From an uncultured Clostridia bacterium (lineage in GTDB: Bacteria; Bacillota; Clostridia; Oscillospirales; CAG-272), in the NCBI GenBank assembly GCA_937893945.1, contig CALCTA010000119.1, forward strand, positions 1 through 8,090: a stretch of 8,090 bases of DNA, read 5' to 3'. The position numbers and the translations under genes are program-made. Positions 1 to 6,905 of the stretch are shown one piece after another. The number at the start of each line of letters is the position of its first letter. Position 1 is the first letter of the stretch. A model generated the notes under the pieces. That model saw only the letters and a program-made list of their open reading frames with translations. It was not told where the DNA came from and searched no databases.

Positions 1-1814
1 TCACCAAGTCCCTTTGAACGCTGAAGCGTGTATTTCTGATTTCCGAGCTTCTTGAGTATCTCAGCCTTCTCAAACTCGTTATACGCAAAGTATATCTTGT
101 CCTTACAGGTTATCTCAAAGAGCGGCGACTCGGCAATAAACACCTTGTGCTCACGAAGAAGCGTAGGGAGAAGGCGGTAGAAAAGAGTCAGGAGCAGAGT
201 TCTTATCTGGAATCCGTCCTCGTCGGCATCGGTACAGATGATTATCTTCGACCAACGAAGCATATTTATATCAAAAGCGGTGATGTCTCCCTTTATCTTG
301 CCGTCTATCTCTACTCCGCAGCCGATAACGCGGAGAAGGTCTGTGATTATCTCGCTCTTGAATATCTTGTCGTAGCTGCTCTTCATACAGTTGAGCGTCT
401 TACCGCGAACGGGGATTATCGCCTGATACTCGGCGTTTCTTCCGAGCTTACAGGACGTCAGCGCGGAATCTCCCTCAACTATATAAAGCTCGCGGACAGC
501 GGGGTCCTTGGAGCGACAGTTTACGAACTTCTCAACTCTGTTGGCGATGTCAAGCGTACCCGTCAGCTTTTTCTTTATCGAAAGTCTTGTATTCTCGGCA
601 TTCTCACGGCTTCGCTTGTTGACAAGCACCTGATTTGCGAATATCTCGGCAGAGGTGGGGTTCTCAACGAAGTATATCTCAAGATTTTTCTTAAGGAAGT
701 CGGTCATCGCCTCGTAGATAAACTCGTTGGTTATCGCCTTTTTGGTCTGATTTGCATAGGATGTAAGAGTGGAGATACTGTTGCTGACGTAAACGAGACA
801 GTCGGCAATATCAACGAAGGTTATCTTCGACTCGTTCTTGTTATACTTACCCGCACTCTTGAGGTATTTGTCAAGCGCGTAAACGAAAGCAACTCTGACC
901 GCCTTATCGGGCGAGCCGCCGTGCTCAAGATAACTCGAGCAGTGATAATACTCAAGCATATTGACGGTGTTTGAAACGCAGAACGAGAAATCTGCCTTAA
1001 GCTTATACTCATCCTTGTCGGCTCTGTCGCGACCCTGAGTTTCAAGGTGCCAGAGCACAGGCTGTGTCATAGACGCGTCTCCCACTACCTCTGCTACGTA
1101 GTCGGATATTCCGTTCTCGTAGTAAAATCTGTATTCGGTGAACTTGCCGTCGTTCTCCTGGAATTTAAGCACGAACGAGATGCCCGCGGTAACTACCGAC
1201 TGGCGCTTCATAGTGTCTATAAAGAACTCACGGGGTATTCTGATGTCGGTGAACACCTCAAGGTCAGGTCTCCAGCGCACCACAGTACCCGTTCTTCTCT
1301 CGTTCTTCTCAAGAGGACGGGTGATAAGCTCACTTACGGGCTCGCCCTTCTTGAAGCTTATCTTCGACTCTGTCGTTCCGTCGTAGGAATAAACGTCCAT
1401 ATATTCGGCGCTGTACTGAGTTGCGCACGCGCCAAGTCCGTTAAGACCGAGAGAAAACTCATACGCTGAGTTTCCGTCGTTGTTATCGTATTTTCCGCCC
1501 GCGTAGAGCTCGCAGTATATAAGATCCCAGTTCCATCTCTGCTCTGCCTCGTTGTATCCGAGCGGAACTCCTCGTCCCTTATCGTCAACGCAGATAGAAT
1601 GGTCGTTATATGCGATAACGAGTATCTCGTTACCGTGTCCCTCTCTCGCCTCGTCAACCGCGTTCGAGAGTATCTCAAAGAATGAATGCTCGCATCCCTC
1701 AAGGCCGTCCGAGCCGAAGATAACGGCAGGACGCTTTCTTACTCTGTCCGCGCCCTTGAGCGCTTTTATGCTTTGATCGTTATAATTTGCCTTTACGGTT
1801 TCTTTTTTTGCCAT
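1..1814 (-). CDS. Type IIA DNA topoisomerase subunit B (GyrB/ParE family), 3' end outside window
   Basis: Translating the minus strand from the ATG at 1814-1812 gives 604 uninterrupted codons that continue past the left edge. This is the ATPase and Toprim subunit of a heterotetrameric topoisomerase that changes DNA supercoiling or unlinks daughter chromosomes. The GHKL ATPase domain (about 20-200) shows FEILSNAVDEA (general base Glu47, Asn51), DDKGRGVP (77-84) and LGLNGLG (122-128). The transducer domain carries the QTK loop (356-358). The Toprim domain has EGDSA (447-451), QAIIPVRGKTLN (464-475) and TDADEDG (528-534), and the window ends in RSKGLG, matching the RYKGLGEM motif. About 640-700 residues are expected, so little is missing. 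Several motifs differ from housekeeping GyrB (LGLNGLG for GGLHGVG, DADEDG for DADVDG). They resemble the second topoisomerase lineage of Clostridia as I remember it. Gyrase versus topo IV cannot be decided here, so no symbol is given. The ribosome site GAGG (1820-1823) is 5 bases from the ATG. Confidence 0.93.
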   Translation of the reverse strand, partial: MAKKETVKANYNDQSIKALKGADRVRKRPAVIFGSDGLEGCEHSFFEILSNAVDEAREGHGNEILVIAYNDHSICVDDKGRGVPLGYNEAEQRWNWDLIYCELYAGGKYDNNDGNSAYEFSLGLNGLGACATQYSAEYMDVYSYDGTTESKISFKKGEPVSELITRPLEKNERRTGTVVRWRPDLEVFTDIRIPREFFIDTMKRQSVVTAGISFVLKFQENDGKFTEYRFYYENGISDYVAEVVGDASMTQPVLWHLETQGRDRADKDEYKLKADFSFCVSNTVNMLEYYHCSSYLEHGGSPDKAVRVAFVYALDKYLKSAGKYNKNESKITFVDIADCLVYVSNSISTLTSYANQTKKAITNEFIYEAMTDFLKKNLEIYFVENPTSAEIFANQVLVNKRSRENAENTRLSIKKKLTGTLDIANRVEKFVNCRSKDPAVRELYIVEGDSALTSCKLGRNAEYQAIIPVRGKTLNCMKSSYDKIFKSEIITDLLRVIGCGVEIDGKIKGDITAFDINMLRWSKIIICTDADEDGFQIRTLLLTLFYRLLPTLLREHKVFIAESPLFEITCKDKIYFAYNEFEKAEILKKLGNQKYTLQRSKGLG

Positions 1815-1845
1815 AATGACCTCATAAATATTTTTATACATATAC

Positions 1846-1874
1846 ATTATAACAAATTTTTGCCGTTTTGAAAA
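1846..1874 (-). promoter_or_regulatory. Sigma-A-like promoter of the topoisomerase B gene
   Basis: Read on the minus strand, a perfect -10 box TATAAT (1851-1846) lies 17 bases from TTTTCA (1874-1869), which matches TTGACA at 4 of 6 positions. The -10 box is about 30 bases from the start codon. The call rests on consensus match and position only. Confidence 0.6.
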
Positions 1875-1888
1875 GAGCTTTTTTCCAC

Positions 1889-1900
1889 TTTTTTAAAAAA
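1889..1900. promoter_or_regulatory. A/T-tract palindrome between divergent promoters (possible UP element)
   Basis: The 12-base perfect palindrome TTTTTTAAAAAA lies between the two outward-facing promoters, about 14 bases upstream of each -35 box. A/T tracts at this distance can contact the RNA polymerase alpha C-terminal domains, and tracts like this also bend DNA. Here it could serve either promoter. That function is inferred from position alone; A/T richness is common in clostridial gaps. Confidence 0.3.
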
Positions 1901-1914
1901 TTACGCCCGAGCCC

Positions 1915-1943
1915 TTGAATTTAATTCGCATAAGGGATATAAT
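1915..1943 (+). promoter_or_regulatory. Sigma-A-like promoter of the murD operon
   Basis: TTGAAT (1915-1920, 5 of 6 to consensus) is separated by exactly 17 bases from a perfect TATAAT (1938-1943). A second TATAAT follows directly at 1944-1949, but with 23 bases from the -35 box its spacing is poor. Transcription would start near 1950, leaving a leader of about 40 bases before murD. No terminator or riboswitch structure is visible in that leader. Confidence 0.7.
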
Positions 1944-1991
1944 TATAATCAGAACAGTATTTTACAAGAAAATTCTCTTTAAGGAGACGCT

Positions 1992-3422
1992 ATGTCATAC
2001 ACCGACCTTCTGAAAGAAAAAATACGCGGTAAGAGATGCGCCCTGCTCGGTCTTGGCGTCTCAAACACTCCTCTTTTGAGCCTGCTTCTCTCGTTTGCCT
2101 GTACAAGTGAGATTACAGTTTACGATGAAAAGCTCTCCGCCGATTCCGAAAAGGCGCGCTTCTTTTCCGAGAGAGGTGTCCGCTTCGTTACGGGAAAGGA
2201 TTGCTTTGAGGATATCCGCGCCGACATCATCTTCCGCTCGCCCGGTATCCGTCCCGATACCGCCTCAATACCGAGAGCGCTTGAGAGCGGTGCGCTTCTC
2301 ACCTCTGAGATAGAGGAGCTGCTCAATATCTCTCCCGCAAGGAGCTTTGCCATCACGGGAAGCGACGGAAAGACCACGACCACCACGCTTTGCGGAAAGT
2401 TTCTTTCTTCGTCCTCGCGCGTTTTCGTGGGCGGAAACATCGGCACTCCCCTGCTCGACCGCCTCGACGAGATGAACGAGAGCGACTCGCTCGTGCTTGA
2501 GCTTTCAAGCTTTCAGCTTATGCGCGTCTCGAGAACTCCCTACGCGGTTGCGATAACAAATCTCTCTCAGAACCACCTTGATTGGCACAAGGACTTTGAG
2601 GAATATATATCCGCCAAGAAAAACGCTATAGGCAAGGACACAAAGCGAGTAGTTCTCAACGCCGACTGCGCCATAACGCGAAATATTGCCGAGGAGATAG
2701 CCATAGAGCGCCCCGATATCGAGCTTTTCGTATTTTCCTCAAAAAAGAACAGCTATTCCGAGGTCGTCGGCACACTCGCTCGCGCGAGAGCGGCGTTCAT
2801 CAAGGACGGCTGCATAGTGCTGTCTGACGGTGAGCGCGAGGAGACTATGCTCGTCTGCTCCGAGGTGCGCCTGCCGGGCACTCACAACCTTGAAAACTAT
2901 ATGACCGCCATCTGTCTCTGCTACGGCTTTGCGCGCCCCGAGGTCTTTTCGACTGTCGCGCATGAGTTTGGCGGAGTTGAGCACAGACTTGAATTTATCC
3001 GTCAGCTTGACGGCGTGGATTACTACAACAGCTCTATAGATTCCTCGCCCAGTCGCACCGCCGCCGCTCTCTCGGCGCTTCACGGCAGAGATATCACGGT
3101 CATCTGCGGCGGATACGACAAAAATCTTGACTACGCCCCTTTAGCCGAGAGCATCTCAAGCTCTACCGTCAGCACCGTTGTACTTACGGGAAATACCGCC
3201 GAAAAGATATATAATGCCCTGCTCTCCTGCGACCGAACGGCGCACGGACAGATAAACATACTGCTTGCCGATAGCTTTGAAAACGCGCTTCTTTTGGCAA
3301 GAGAGAACGCTCATCGCGGCGGCTGTGTTCTGCTCTCGCCCGCATCGGCAAGCTTTGACCTCTTTAACAACTTTGCCGAGCGCGGTCGCTACTTCAAGAA
3401 GCTCGTCTCAGAGCTTGAATAA
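1992..3422 (+). CDS. murD: UDP-N-acetylmuramoyl-L-alanine:D-glutamate ligase
   Basis: MurD is a cytoplasmic Mur ligase that uses ATP to add D-glutamate to UDP-MurNAc-L-Ala, the second amino-acid step of peptidoglycan stem synthesis. An N-terminal Rossmann-like UDP-binding domain (about 15-110) contains LLGLGVSN. The central ATPase domain has the P-loop GSDGKTTT (123-130), ELSSFQL (170-176) with its metal-binding Glu, NHLDWH (194-199) and Lys209, which aligns with the carbamylated lysine. GTHNLEN (296-302) and HRLEF (331-335) precede the C-terminal domain, which ends with LSPASASFDLF and AERGRYF (448-468), matching the family signature. At 476 residues it is longer than E. coli MurD (438), and GSDGKTTT replaces the common GTNGKST. 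YYNSSIDSSPSRT (344-356) resembles a variant I associate with Clostridia. AGGAG (1982-1986) sits 5 bases before the ATG. No other cell-wall (dcw) genes adjoin it in this window. Confidence 0.95.
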   Translation: MSYTDLLKEKIRGKRCALLGLGVSNTPLLSLLLSFACTSEITVYDEKLSADSEKARFFSERGVRFVTGKDCFEDIRADIIFRSPGIRPDTASIPRALESGALLTSEIEELLNISPARSFAITGSDGKTTTTTLCGKFLSSSSRVFVGGNIGTPLLDRLDEMNESDSLVLELSSFQLMRVSRTPYAVAITNLSQNHLDWHKDFEEYISAKKNAIGKDTKRVVLNADCAITRNIAEEIAIERPDIELFVFSSKKNSYSEVVGTLARARAAFIKDGCIVLSDGEREETMLVCSEVRLPGTHNLENYMTAICLCYGFARPEVFSTVAHEFGGVEHRLEFIRQLDGVDYYNSSIDSSPSRTAAALSALHGRDITVICGGYDKNLDYAPLAESISSSTVSTVVLTGNTAEKIYNALLSCDRTAHGQINILLADSFENALLLARENAHRGGCVLLSPASASFDLFNNFAERGRYFKKLVSELE

Positions 3423-3434
3423 CAGAGGTGGCTG

Positions 3435-4286
3435 ATGTATTCAAGAGTATATATTGAAATAACCAACACCTGCAATATGAATTGCTCGTTCTGCCACGGC
3501 ACGCGCCGCGAGCCAAGACAGATGAGCCTTGGTGAATTTGCGAGGGTAGTCTCCAATCTCAAGGGGCTTACCGAGTATCTCTATCTTCACGTGCTCGGAG
3601 AGCCGCTCTCGCACCCCATGCTCCCTACATTTATCGAATACGCAAAGGCGTGCGGCTTCAAGGTCGCGCTTACCACCAACGGCACGCTGCTTCGCGCAAA
3701 AGGAGAACAGCTCCTTTTGACCAAGCCCTACAAGGTAAACATCTCGCTCCACAGCTTTGAGGGTGAGAGCGATGAGGCGAGAGCCGAATATATAAGCTCC
3801 TGCCTTGATTTTGCTGAACGCGCAAGCGAGCAAGGGATACTTACCGTGCTTCGCCTCTGGAATCTCTCGGACGGAATTGCCTGCGACGGCTCTGCCGACC
3901 TGCTCAATTCCACGGCTCTCGCAACTCTCCGCTCACGCTTCGGTGAGCCCGAGAGCATCAGCGCTCGCGGCGGAAGAATACGCGACAAGCTGCATTTCGA
4001 GTTCGGCGAGCGCTTTGAATGGCCTGACATCAATGCTTCAGACCTTGGAGACGCGGTATTCTGCCACGGACTTGGCGACCACTTCGCTATCCTATCTGAC
4101 GGCACGGTAGTTCCCTGCTGTCTTGACGCTGACGGCGCAGTTCCGCTCGGAAATATCTTCTGCGAGGACGTAAGAGCGATACTCCGCTCTCCCCGCGCGA
4201 TTGCGATAAAAGAAGGCTTTGCGCAAAAGAAGGCAAGCGAGGAGCTTTGTCGGCGCTGTGCCTACGCACGCAGATTCAAGATATAG
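3435..4286 (+). CDS. Radical SAM protein with SPASM-like C-terminal cysteines, substrate unknown
   Basis: The 283-residue protein begins with the radical SAM motif CNMNCSFC (Cys13, 17 and 20), which binds the [4Fe-4S] cluster that cleaves S-adenosylmethionine. GEP (55-57) and TTNGTLL (80-86) match the SAM-binding strands of the partial barrel. The C-terminal part has Cys210, DGTVVPCC (222-229), GNIF (239-242) and CRRC (272-275). This spacing resembles a short SPASM/twitch domain holding an auxiliary iron-sulfur cluster. SPASM enzymes often modify peptides or proteins, but nothing here identifies the substrate, and no precursor peptide gene is visible nearby. It starts 12 bases after murD with AGAGG (3424-3428) 6 bases from the ATG, so co-transcription and probably co-expression are likely. 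Whether it acts in cell-wall metabolism is inference. The family assignment is firm and the reaction is unknown. Confidence 0.9.
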   Translation: MYSRVYIEITNTCNMNCSFCHGTRREPRQMSLGEFARVVSNLKGLTEYLYLHVLGEPLSHPMLPTFIEYAKACGFKVALTTNGTLLRAKGEQLLLTKPYKVNISLHSFEGESDEARAEYISSCLDFAERASEQGILTVLRLWNLSDGIACDGSADLLNSTALATLRSRFGEPESISARGGRIRDKLHFEFGERFEWPDINASDLGDAVFCHGLGDHFAILSDGTVVPCCLDADGAVPLGNIFCEDVRAILRSPRAIAIKEGFAQKKASEELCRRCAYARRFKI

Positions 4287-4336
4287 TCCGCGTGTAGAAT
4301 TTACCATATTTTTGCCTCCGCTTGACAAACGCGGAC
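4286..4336. repeat. 8-base inverted repeat GTCCGCGT / ACGCGGAC flanking and entering the promoter
   Basis: The left arm (4286-4293) begins on the last base of the radical SAM stop codon. The right arm (4329-4336) lies inside the spacer between the -35 and -10 boxes of the lipoprotein operon promoter. The arms match perfectly and are separated by 35 bases. A second, smaller hairpin, TCCGC (4317-4321) with GCGGA (4331-4335), uses the same right arm. Either a regulator-binding pair (operator) or a weak read-through hairpin is possible. There is no T-run after the right arm, which argues against an intrinsic terminator. Confidence 0.45.
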
Positions 4337-4350
4337 AAAAGTGATATAAT
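4322..4350 (+). promoter_or_regulatory. Consensus sigma-A promoter with extended -10 for the lipoprotein operon
   Basis: TTGACA (4322-4327) and TATAAT (4345-4350) are both perfect consensus boxes with the optimal 17-base spacer. TG at 4342-4343 adds an extended -10. The predicted start is near 4357, about 38 bases ahead of the first lipoprotein start codon. This is the strongest promoter in the window by sequence and suggests high expression unless it is repressed. Confidence 0.85.
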
Positions 4351-4394
4351 AAACTATGTCTCACCCCATATTATCTATCTGATGGAGGAGTAAA

Positions 4395-5609
4395 ATGAAA
4401 AGAAATCTATATGCTTTTATATCTGTAGCGTTGCTTATCTGCATGCTTGTAGTAGCGGTAGGATGCAACTCAGCAGACACTAACGAGCCTTCGACCGACG
4501 CGCCCGCGACTGACGCGCCCATCACAAAGCCTACCGAGAAGCCTACCGAGGCTCCCACCGATAAGCCTACCGAAAAACCTACCGAAAAGCCTACCGAAAA
4601 ACCCACAGACGCACCTGTTGAGCTTGAGGAGATGTTCTACTATTTCCCCGAATACTCTCACCTCTTTAAAAAGCACGGCAGAGTTCTTGAGACAGAAGAG
4701 GGACTTATTTGCGATGCCTCTGCTTCGGGACTTGAGTTTTCGGGCGTTATGAAGGGCGAGGTAATTCTCGAGCTTAAGGTTGACAAAAATACATACTACA
4801 CAGTATTCATCGACGGCGAGCGCGTGGATAAGCGTTTCCTCGTTACTCCCGACGATTCATACATAACCATTGCCGACTTCGGTGATGAGCAGGGTGAGCA
4901 CAGCATCCGCGTTCTTAAGCAGACCGAGCCTAAGAGATCGCTTGCGACTATCACTGCCGTAACTCTTACGGGCTATCTTGAGGAAGCACCTGCCGACAAG
5001 CTCTTCTATATTGAGTTCATCGGCGACAGTATCACCAGCGGAACCGGAATTTTCGGCAACAGCACCACCGGCGGTATTGACGGAACCGAGCTTCAGGACG
5101 CTACCAGCAACTACGCATTCCAGGCGGCAGAGATGCTTGACGCAGACTTCTCTCTCACAAGCTGTAGCAGTATCGGTGTATGCTCAGGCTGGAACAGCTA
5201 TATCGAAAAGGAATACTACCCCTGCGCGTCCTACTTCAGAGACAAGGAAGCAAAGTATGACTTTAATCGCACCCCCGATCTCGTAGTCATCAATCTCGGC
5301 ACTAACGATCAGACCAAGGGATGCAGCGACAGAGATTTCAAGGACCGCGTCAAAGAGCTTGTAAATCTCGTTTACGACTGCTATGATCCGAGCGTTAAGA
5401 TCGTATGGATATACGATATGATGAATTACGGCAAGCAGGACCTTGTTCTCGAAACACTTACAGAGATAGGCGGCGAGGACGCAGGACTCTACACTCTCAA
5501 GGTTACAAGAAACAATGACGGTGGCACCAGCCATCCCGACCTTGCTACTCACGGAATCGTTGCAAACGAGCTTGTCAGCTTCATCAATAAAAAGGACCTT
5601 CTTTACTGA
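4395..5609 (+). CDS. CE2-type SGNH carbohydrate esterase lipoprotein, copy 1
   Basis: The 404-residue precursor has a Lys/Arg-containing start, a hydrophobic core and the lipobox AVGC (Cys24), so it should be lipid-anchored outside the membrane. A Thr-Glu-Lys-Pro linker (44-74) follows. Residues about 85-195 form a probable beta-sandwich with FIDGERV, GEHSIRVLKQTEP and TLTGYL, the layout of CE2 N-terminal domains. The SGNH domain starts at YIEFIGDSIT (catalytic Ser212), continues through NLGTND (300-305, oxyanion Asn) and ends with SHPD, placing His380 as the likely base. The usual Asp three residues before this His is absent (Gly377). CE2 enzymes are reported to work with a Ser-His dyad. Family members deacetylate xylan, glucomannan or other sugars; the substrate here is unknown. 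The ribosome site GGAGGAG (4384-4390) is very strong. Copy 2 follows after 26 bases. Confidence 0.85.
   Translation: MKRNLYAFISVALLICMLVVAVGCNSADTNEPSTDAPATDAPITKPTEKPTEAPTDKPTEKPTEKPTEKPTDAPVELEEMFYYFPEYSHLFKKHGRVLETEEGLICDASASGLEFSGVMKGEVILELKVDKNTYYTVFIDGERVDKRFLVTPDDSYITIADFGDEQGEHSIRVLKQTEPKRSLATITAVTLTGYLEEAPADKLFYIEFIGDSITSGTGIFGNSTTGGIDGTELQDATSNYAFQAAEMLDADFSLTSCSSIGVCSGWNSYIEKEYYPCASYFRDKEAKYDFNRTPDLVVINLGTNDQTKGCSDRDFKDRVKELVNLVYDCYDPSVKIVWIYDMMNYGKQDLVLETLTEIGGEDAGLYTLKVTRNNDGGTSHPDLATHGIVANELVSFINKKDLLY
4524..4616 (+). repeat. In-frame 12-base repeats encoding Thr-Glu-Lys-Pro linker, copy 1
   Basis: About eight 4-residue units of T-(E/D)-(K/A)-P follow one another (residues 44-74 of the esterase). 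Synonymous changes (cct/ccc, gaa/gag, aaa/aag) are scattered among otherwise identical 12-base units. It acts as an extended, charged Pro-rich spacer between the lipid anchor and the enzyme, probably reaching through the cell wall. Bases 4584-4606 are identical to 7035-7057 in the third lipoprotein gene, and 4551-4567 to 5744-5760 in the second. Confidence 0.9.
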
Positions 5610-5635
5610 TAAAAAATAACGTCAAGGAGAGAAAA

Positions 5636-6841
5636 ATGAAAAAGCTTTTACACATCTTATGCGCGATCCTTTCACTTTGCATGCTGTTCTCGGTCGTAGG
5701 ATGTAACTCTACCGACACAGAGAATACCGAAAAGCCTACGGGCGCTCCCACCGATAAGCCCACCGAGCTTCCCACAGAAAAGCCCACAGAAAAGCCTACC
5801 GAGAAGCCTACGGAAAAGCCTACCGAAAAGCCCACCGAAAGACCGAGACCTATCGTTTCGGCTACATACTCGCTCTTTGACGATTGGCGTCTGTTCAAGA
5901 TCTGCGGCAGAGTTCAGTACGTTAAGGACGGTATCGTTTGCGACTTCACCGCCTCGGGAATAGAGTTCTCGGGTGTGATGAAGGACGAGGTCGTTGTTGA
6001 GCTTGACTGTAGCGACGATACATACTTCACAGTATTCATAGACGGCGAGAGAGTAGAGGAAAGACTCTTCGCCGACTCAAAAACCGAGTATCTCACCATC
6101 GCTGACCTCGGAGACGAGGCGGCAGAGCATAACATCCGCTTCCTTAAGCAGACCGAGCCTCAGCAGTCGCTCGCGCTTCTCAAGGGCGTTACCATCACGG
6201 GCTACCTCAACGAAGATCCGCCCGAGGATAAGGACTTCTACATCGAGTTTATAGGAGACAGCCTTACCGCAGCTTACGGTAACATCGGCTTGCCCGGCGC
6301 TTCCGATCCCGGCTCTGCTCTCTGGCAGGACGGAACTCAGTCCTACGCCTTCCTCGCGTGTGAGGAGCTTGGCGCGGATTACTCCATCGCGGCATGCAGC
6401 GGCGTGGGAATAGACAAGGGCTGGACACAGTTCTCCATAAAGGGATTCTATTCCAAGGAGTCCTTCTACAGAGGTATGACCGCCACCCACTTCGACCCCA
6501 GAACCCCCGACATTGTCGTTATCAACCTCGGCACTAACGACTACGACTGCGGAAGCAGCGAGTCAGGCTTCAAGAATAACATGAAGGAGCTCATCGAATA
6601 CGTCCGTGAATCTTATGCAGAGGACGTTACGATCATCTGGGCGTACAATTTCGGCGGTTACGGCTGCGACGATTGGGCGTTTGACGTTATCGAAGAGCTT
6701 GGCGGCGAGGAGAACGGCATCTATCTTCTCAAGATGACTCGCGAGCAGAGCGGCGCAAACGGACATCCAAACCTTGACGGACACTACACCGCCGCAGACG
6801 AGCTTGTAAGCTTTATAAAGAACAAGGACCTTCTCGATTGA
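5636..6841 (+). CDS. CE2-type SGNH carbohydrate esterase lipoprotein, copy 2
   Basis: This 401-residue paralogue of the preceding gene has the same plan: signal peptide with lipobox VVGC (Cys23), Thr-Glu-Lys-Pro linker (31-70), probable beta-sandwich (about 85-192) and SGNH domain. YIEFIGDSLT gives catalytic Ser209, CSGVG (254-258) corresponds to block II, NLGTND (297-302) to block III, and GHPN puts the catalytic His at 377. No Asp lies three residues before that His (Ala374). Long stretches such as FSGVMK, TVFIDGERV and KQTEP are identical to copy 1. The loops around the active site differ (AAYGNIGLPGASDPGSALWQ against SGTGIFGNSTTGGIDG), hinting at a different substrate preference. AAGGAG (5624-5629) is 6 bases from the ATG. 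The 26-base gap from copy 1 has no promoter or terminator, so the two are surely one transcript. The role is extracellular deacetylation by family; the substrate is unknown. Confidence 0.85.
   Translation: MKKLLHILCAILSLCMLFSVVGCNSTDTENTEKPTGAPTDKPTELPTEKPTEKPTEKPTEKPTEKPTERPRPIVSATYSLFDDWRLFKICGRVQYVKDGIVCDFTASGIEFSGVMKDEVVVELDCSDDTYFTVFIDGERVEERLFADSKTEYLTIADLGDEAAEHNIRFLKQTEPQQSLALLKGVTITGYLNEDPPEDKDFYIEFIGDSLTAAYGNIGLPGASDPGSALWQDGTQSYAFLACEELGADYSIAACSGVGIDKGWTQFSIKGFYSKESFYRGMTATHFDPRTPDIVVINLGTNDYDCGSSESGFKNNMKELIEYVRESYAEDVTIIWAYNFGGYGCDDWAFDVIEELGGEENGIYLLKMTREQSGANGHPNLDGHYTAADELVSFIKNKDLLD
5726..5845 (+). repeat. In-frame 12-base repeats encoding Thr-Glu-Lys-Pro linker, copy 2
   Basis: Ten units of T-x-(K/A/L/R)-P are present, six of them consecutive and mostly TEKP (residues 31-70). 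This is the longest of the three linkers. The first half (KPTGAPTDKPTELP) is more degenerate than the second, consistent with recent expansion at the 3' side. The unit matches the linkers of the genes before and after. Confidence 0.9.
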
Positions 6842-6905
6842 TCCACCGACTGACGACGATCTTTGTTTTATCATAATCAAAATTATTTTTTCAAGGAGAA
6901 AAACA

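Noticed and set aside
147..974. Plus-strand 275-codon frame across the left part of the window
   Set aside because: It lies opposite the topoisomerase B subunit, which has clear family motifs throughout. The plus-strand protein shows no recognisable domain and no good ribosome site.
4286..4336. Intrinsic terminator for the murD operon
   Set aside because: The 8-base arms enclose a 35-base loop and no T-run follows, so it does not fit an intrinsic terminator. No other terminator is visible between 4287 and the promoter.
4356..4382. Eight-codon upstream frame (MSHPILSI, stop) ending at the ribosome site of the first esterase gene
   Set aside because: Its ATG falls at or within one or two bases of the predicted transcript start, so it has no leader or ribosome site. 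It could only be translated as a leaderless message.
5726..5845. Short direct repeats suggesting a CRISPR array or minisatellite
   Set aside because: The units are 12 bases, contiguous without spacers, and stay in frame with synonymous variation. They are coding linker repeats.
5584..5898. Reverse-strand reading frame encoding a Gly-Phe-Ser-Val repeat protein (a similar one lies at 4361-4606)
   Set aside because: It is the exact antisense of the Thr-Glu-Lys-Pro codons in the esterase linkers. It has no supported start site and disappears outside the repeats.
6842..6905. Separate promoter or terminator before the third lipoprotein gene
   Set aside because: The gap is A/T-rich, but TTGTTT (6863) and CATAAT (6872) have wrong spacing for a promoter, and no stem with a T-run is present. 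An internal weak promoter cannot be excluded.
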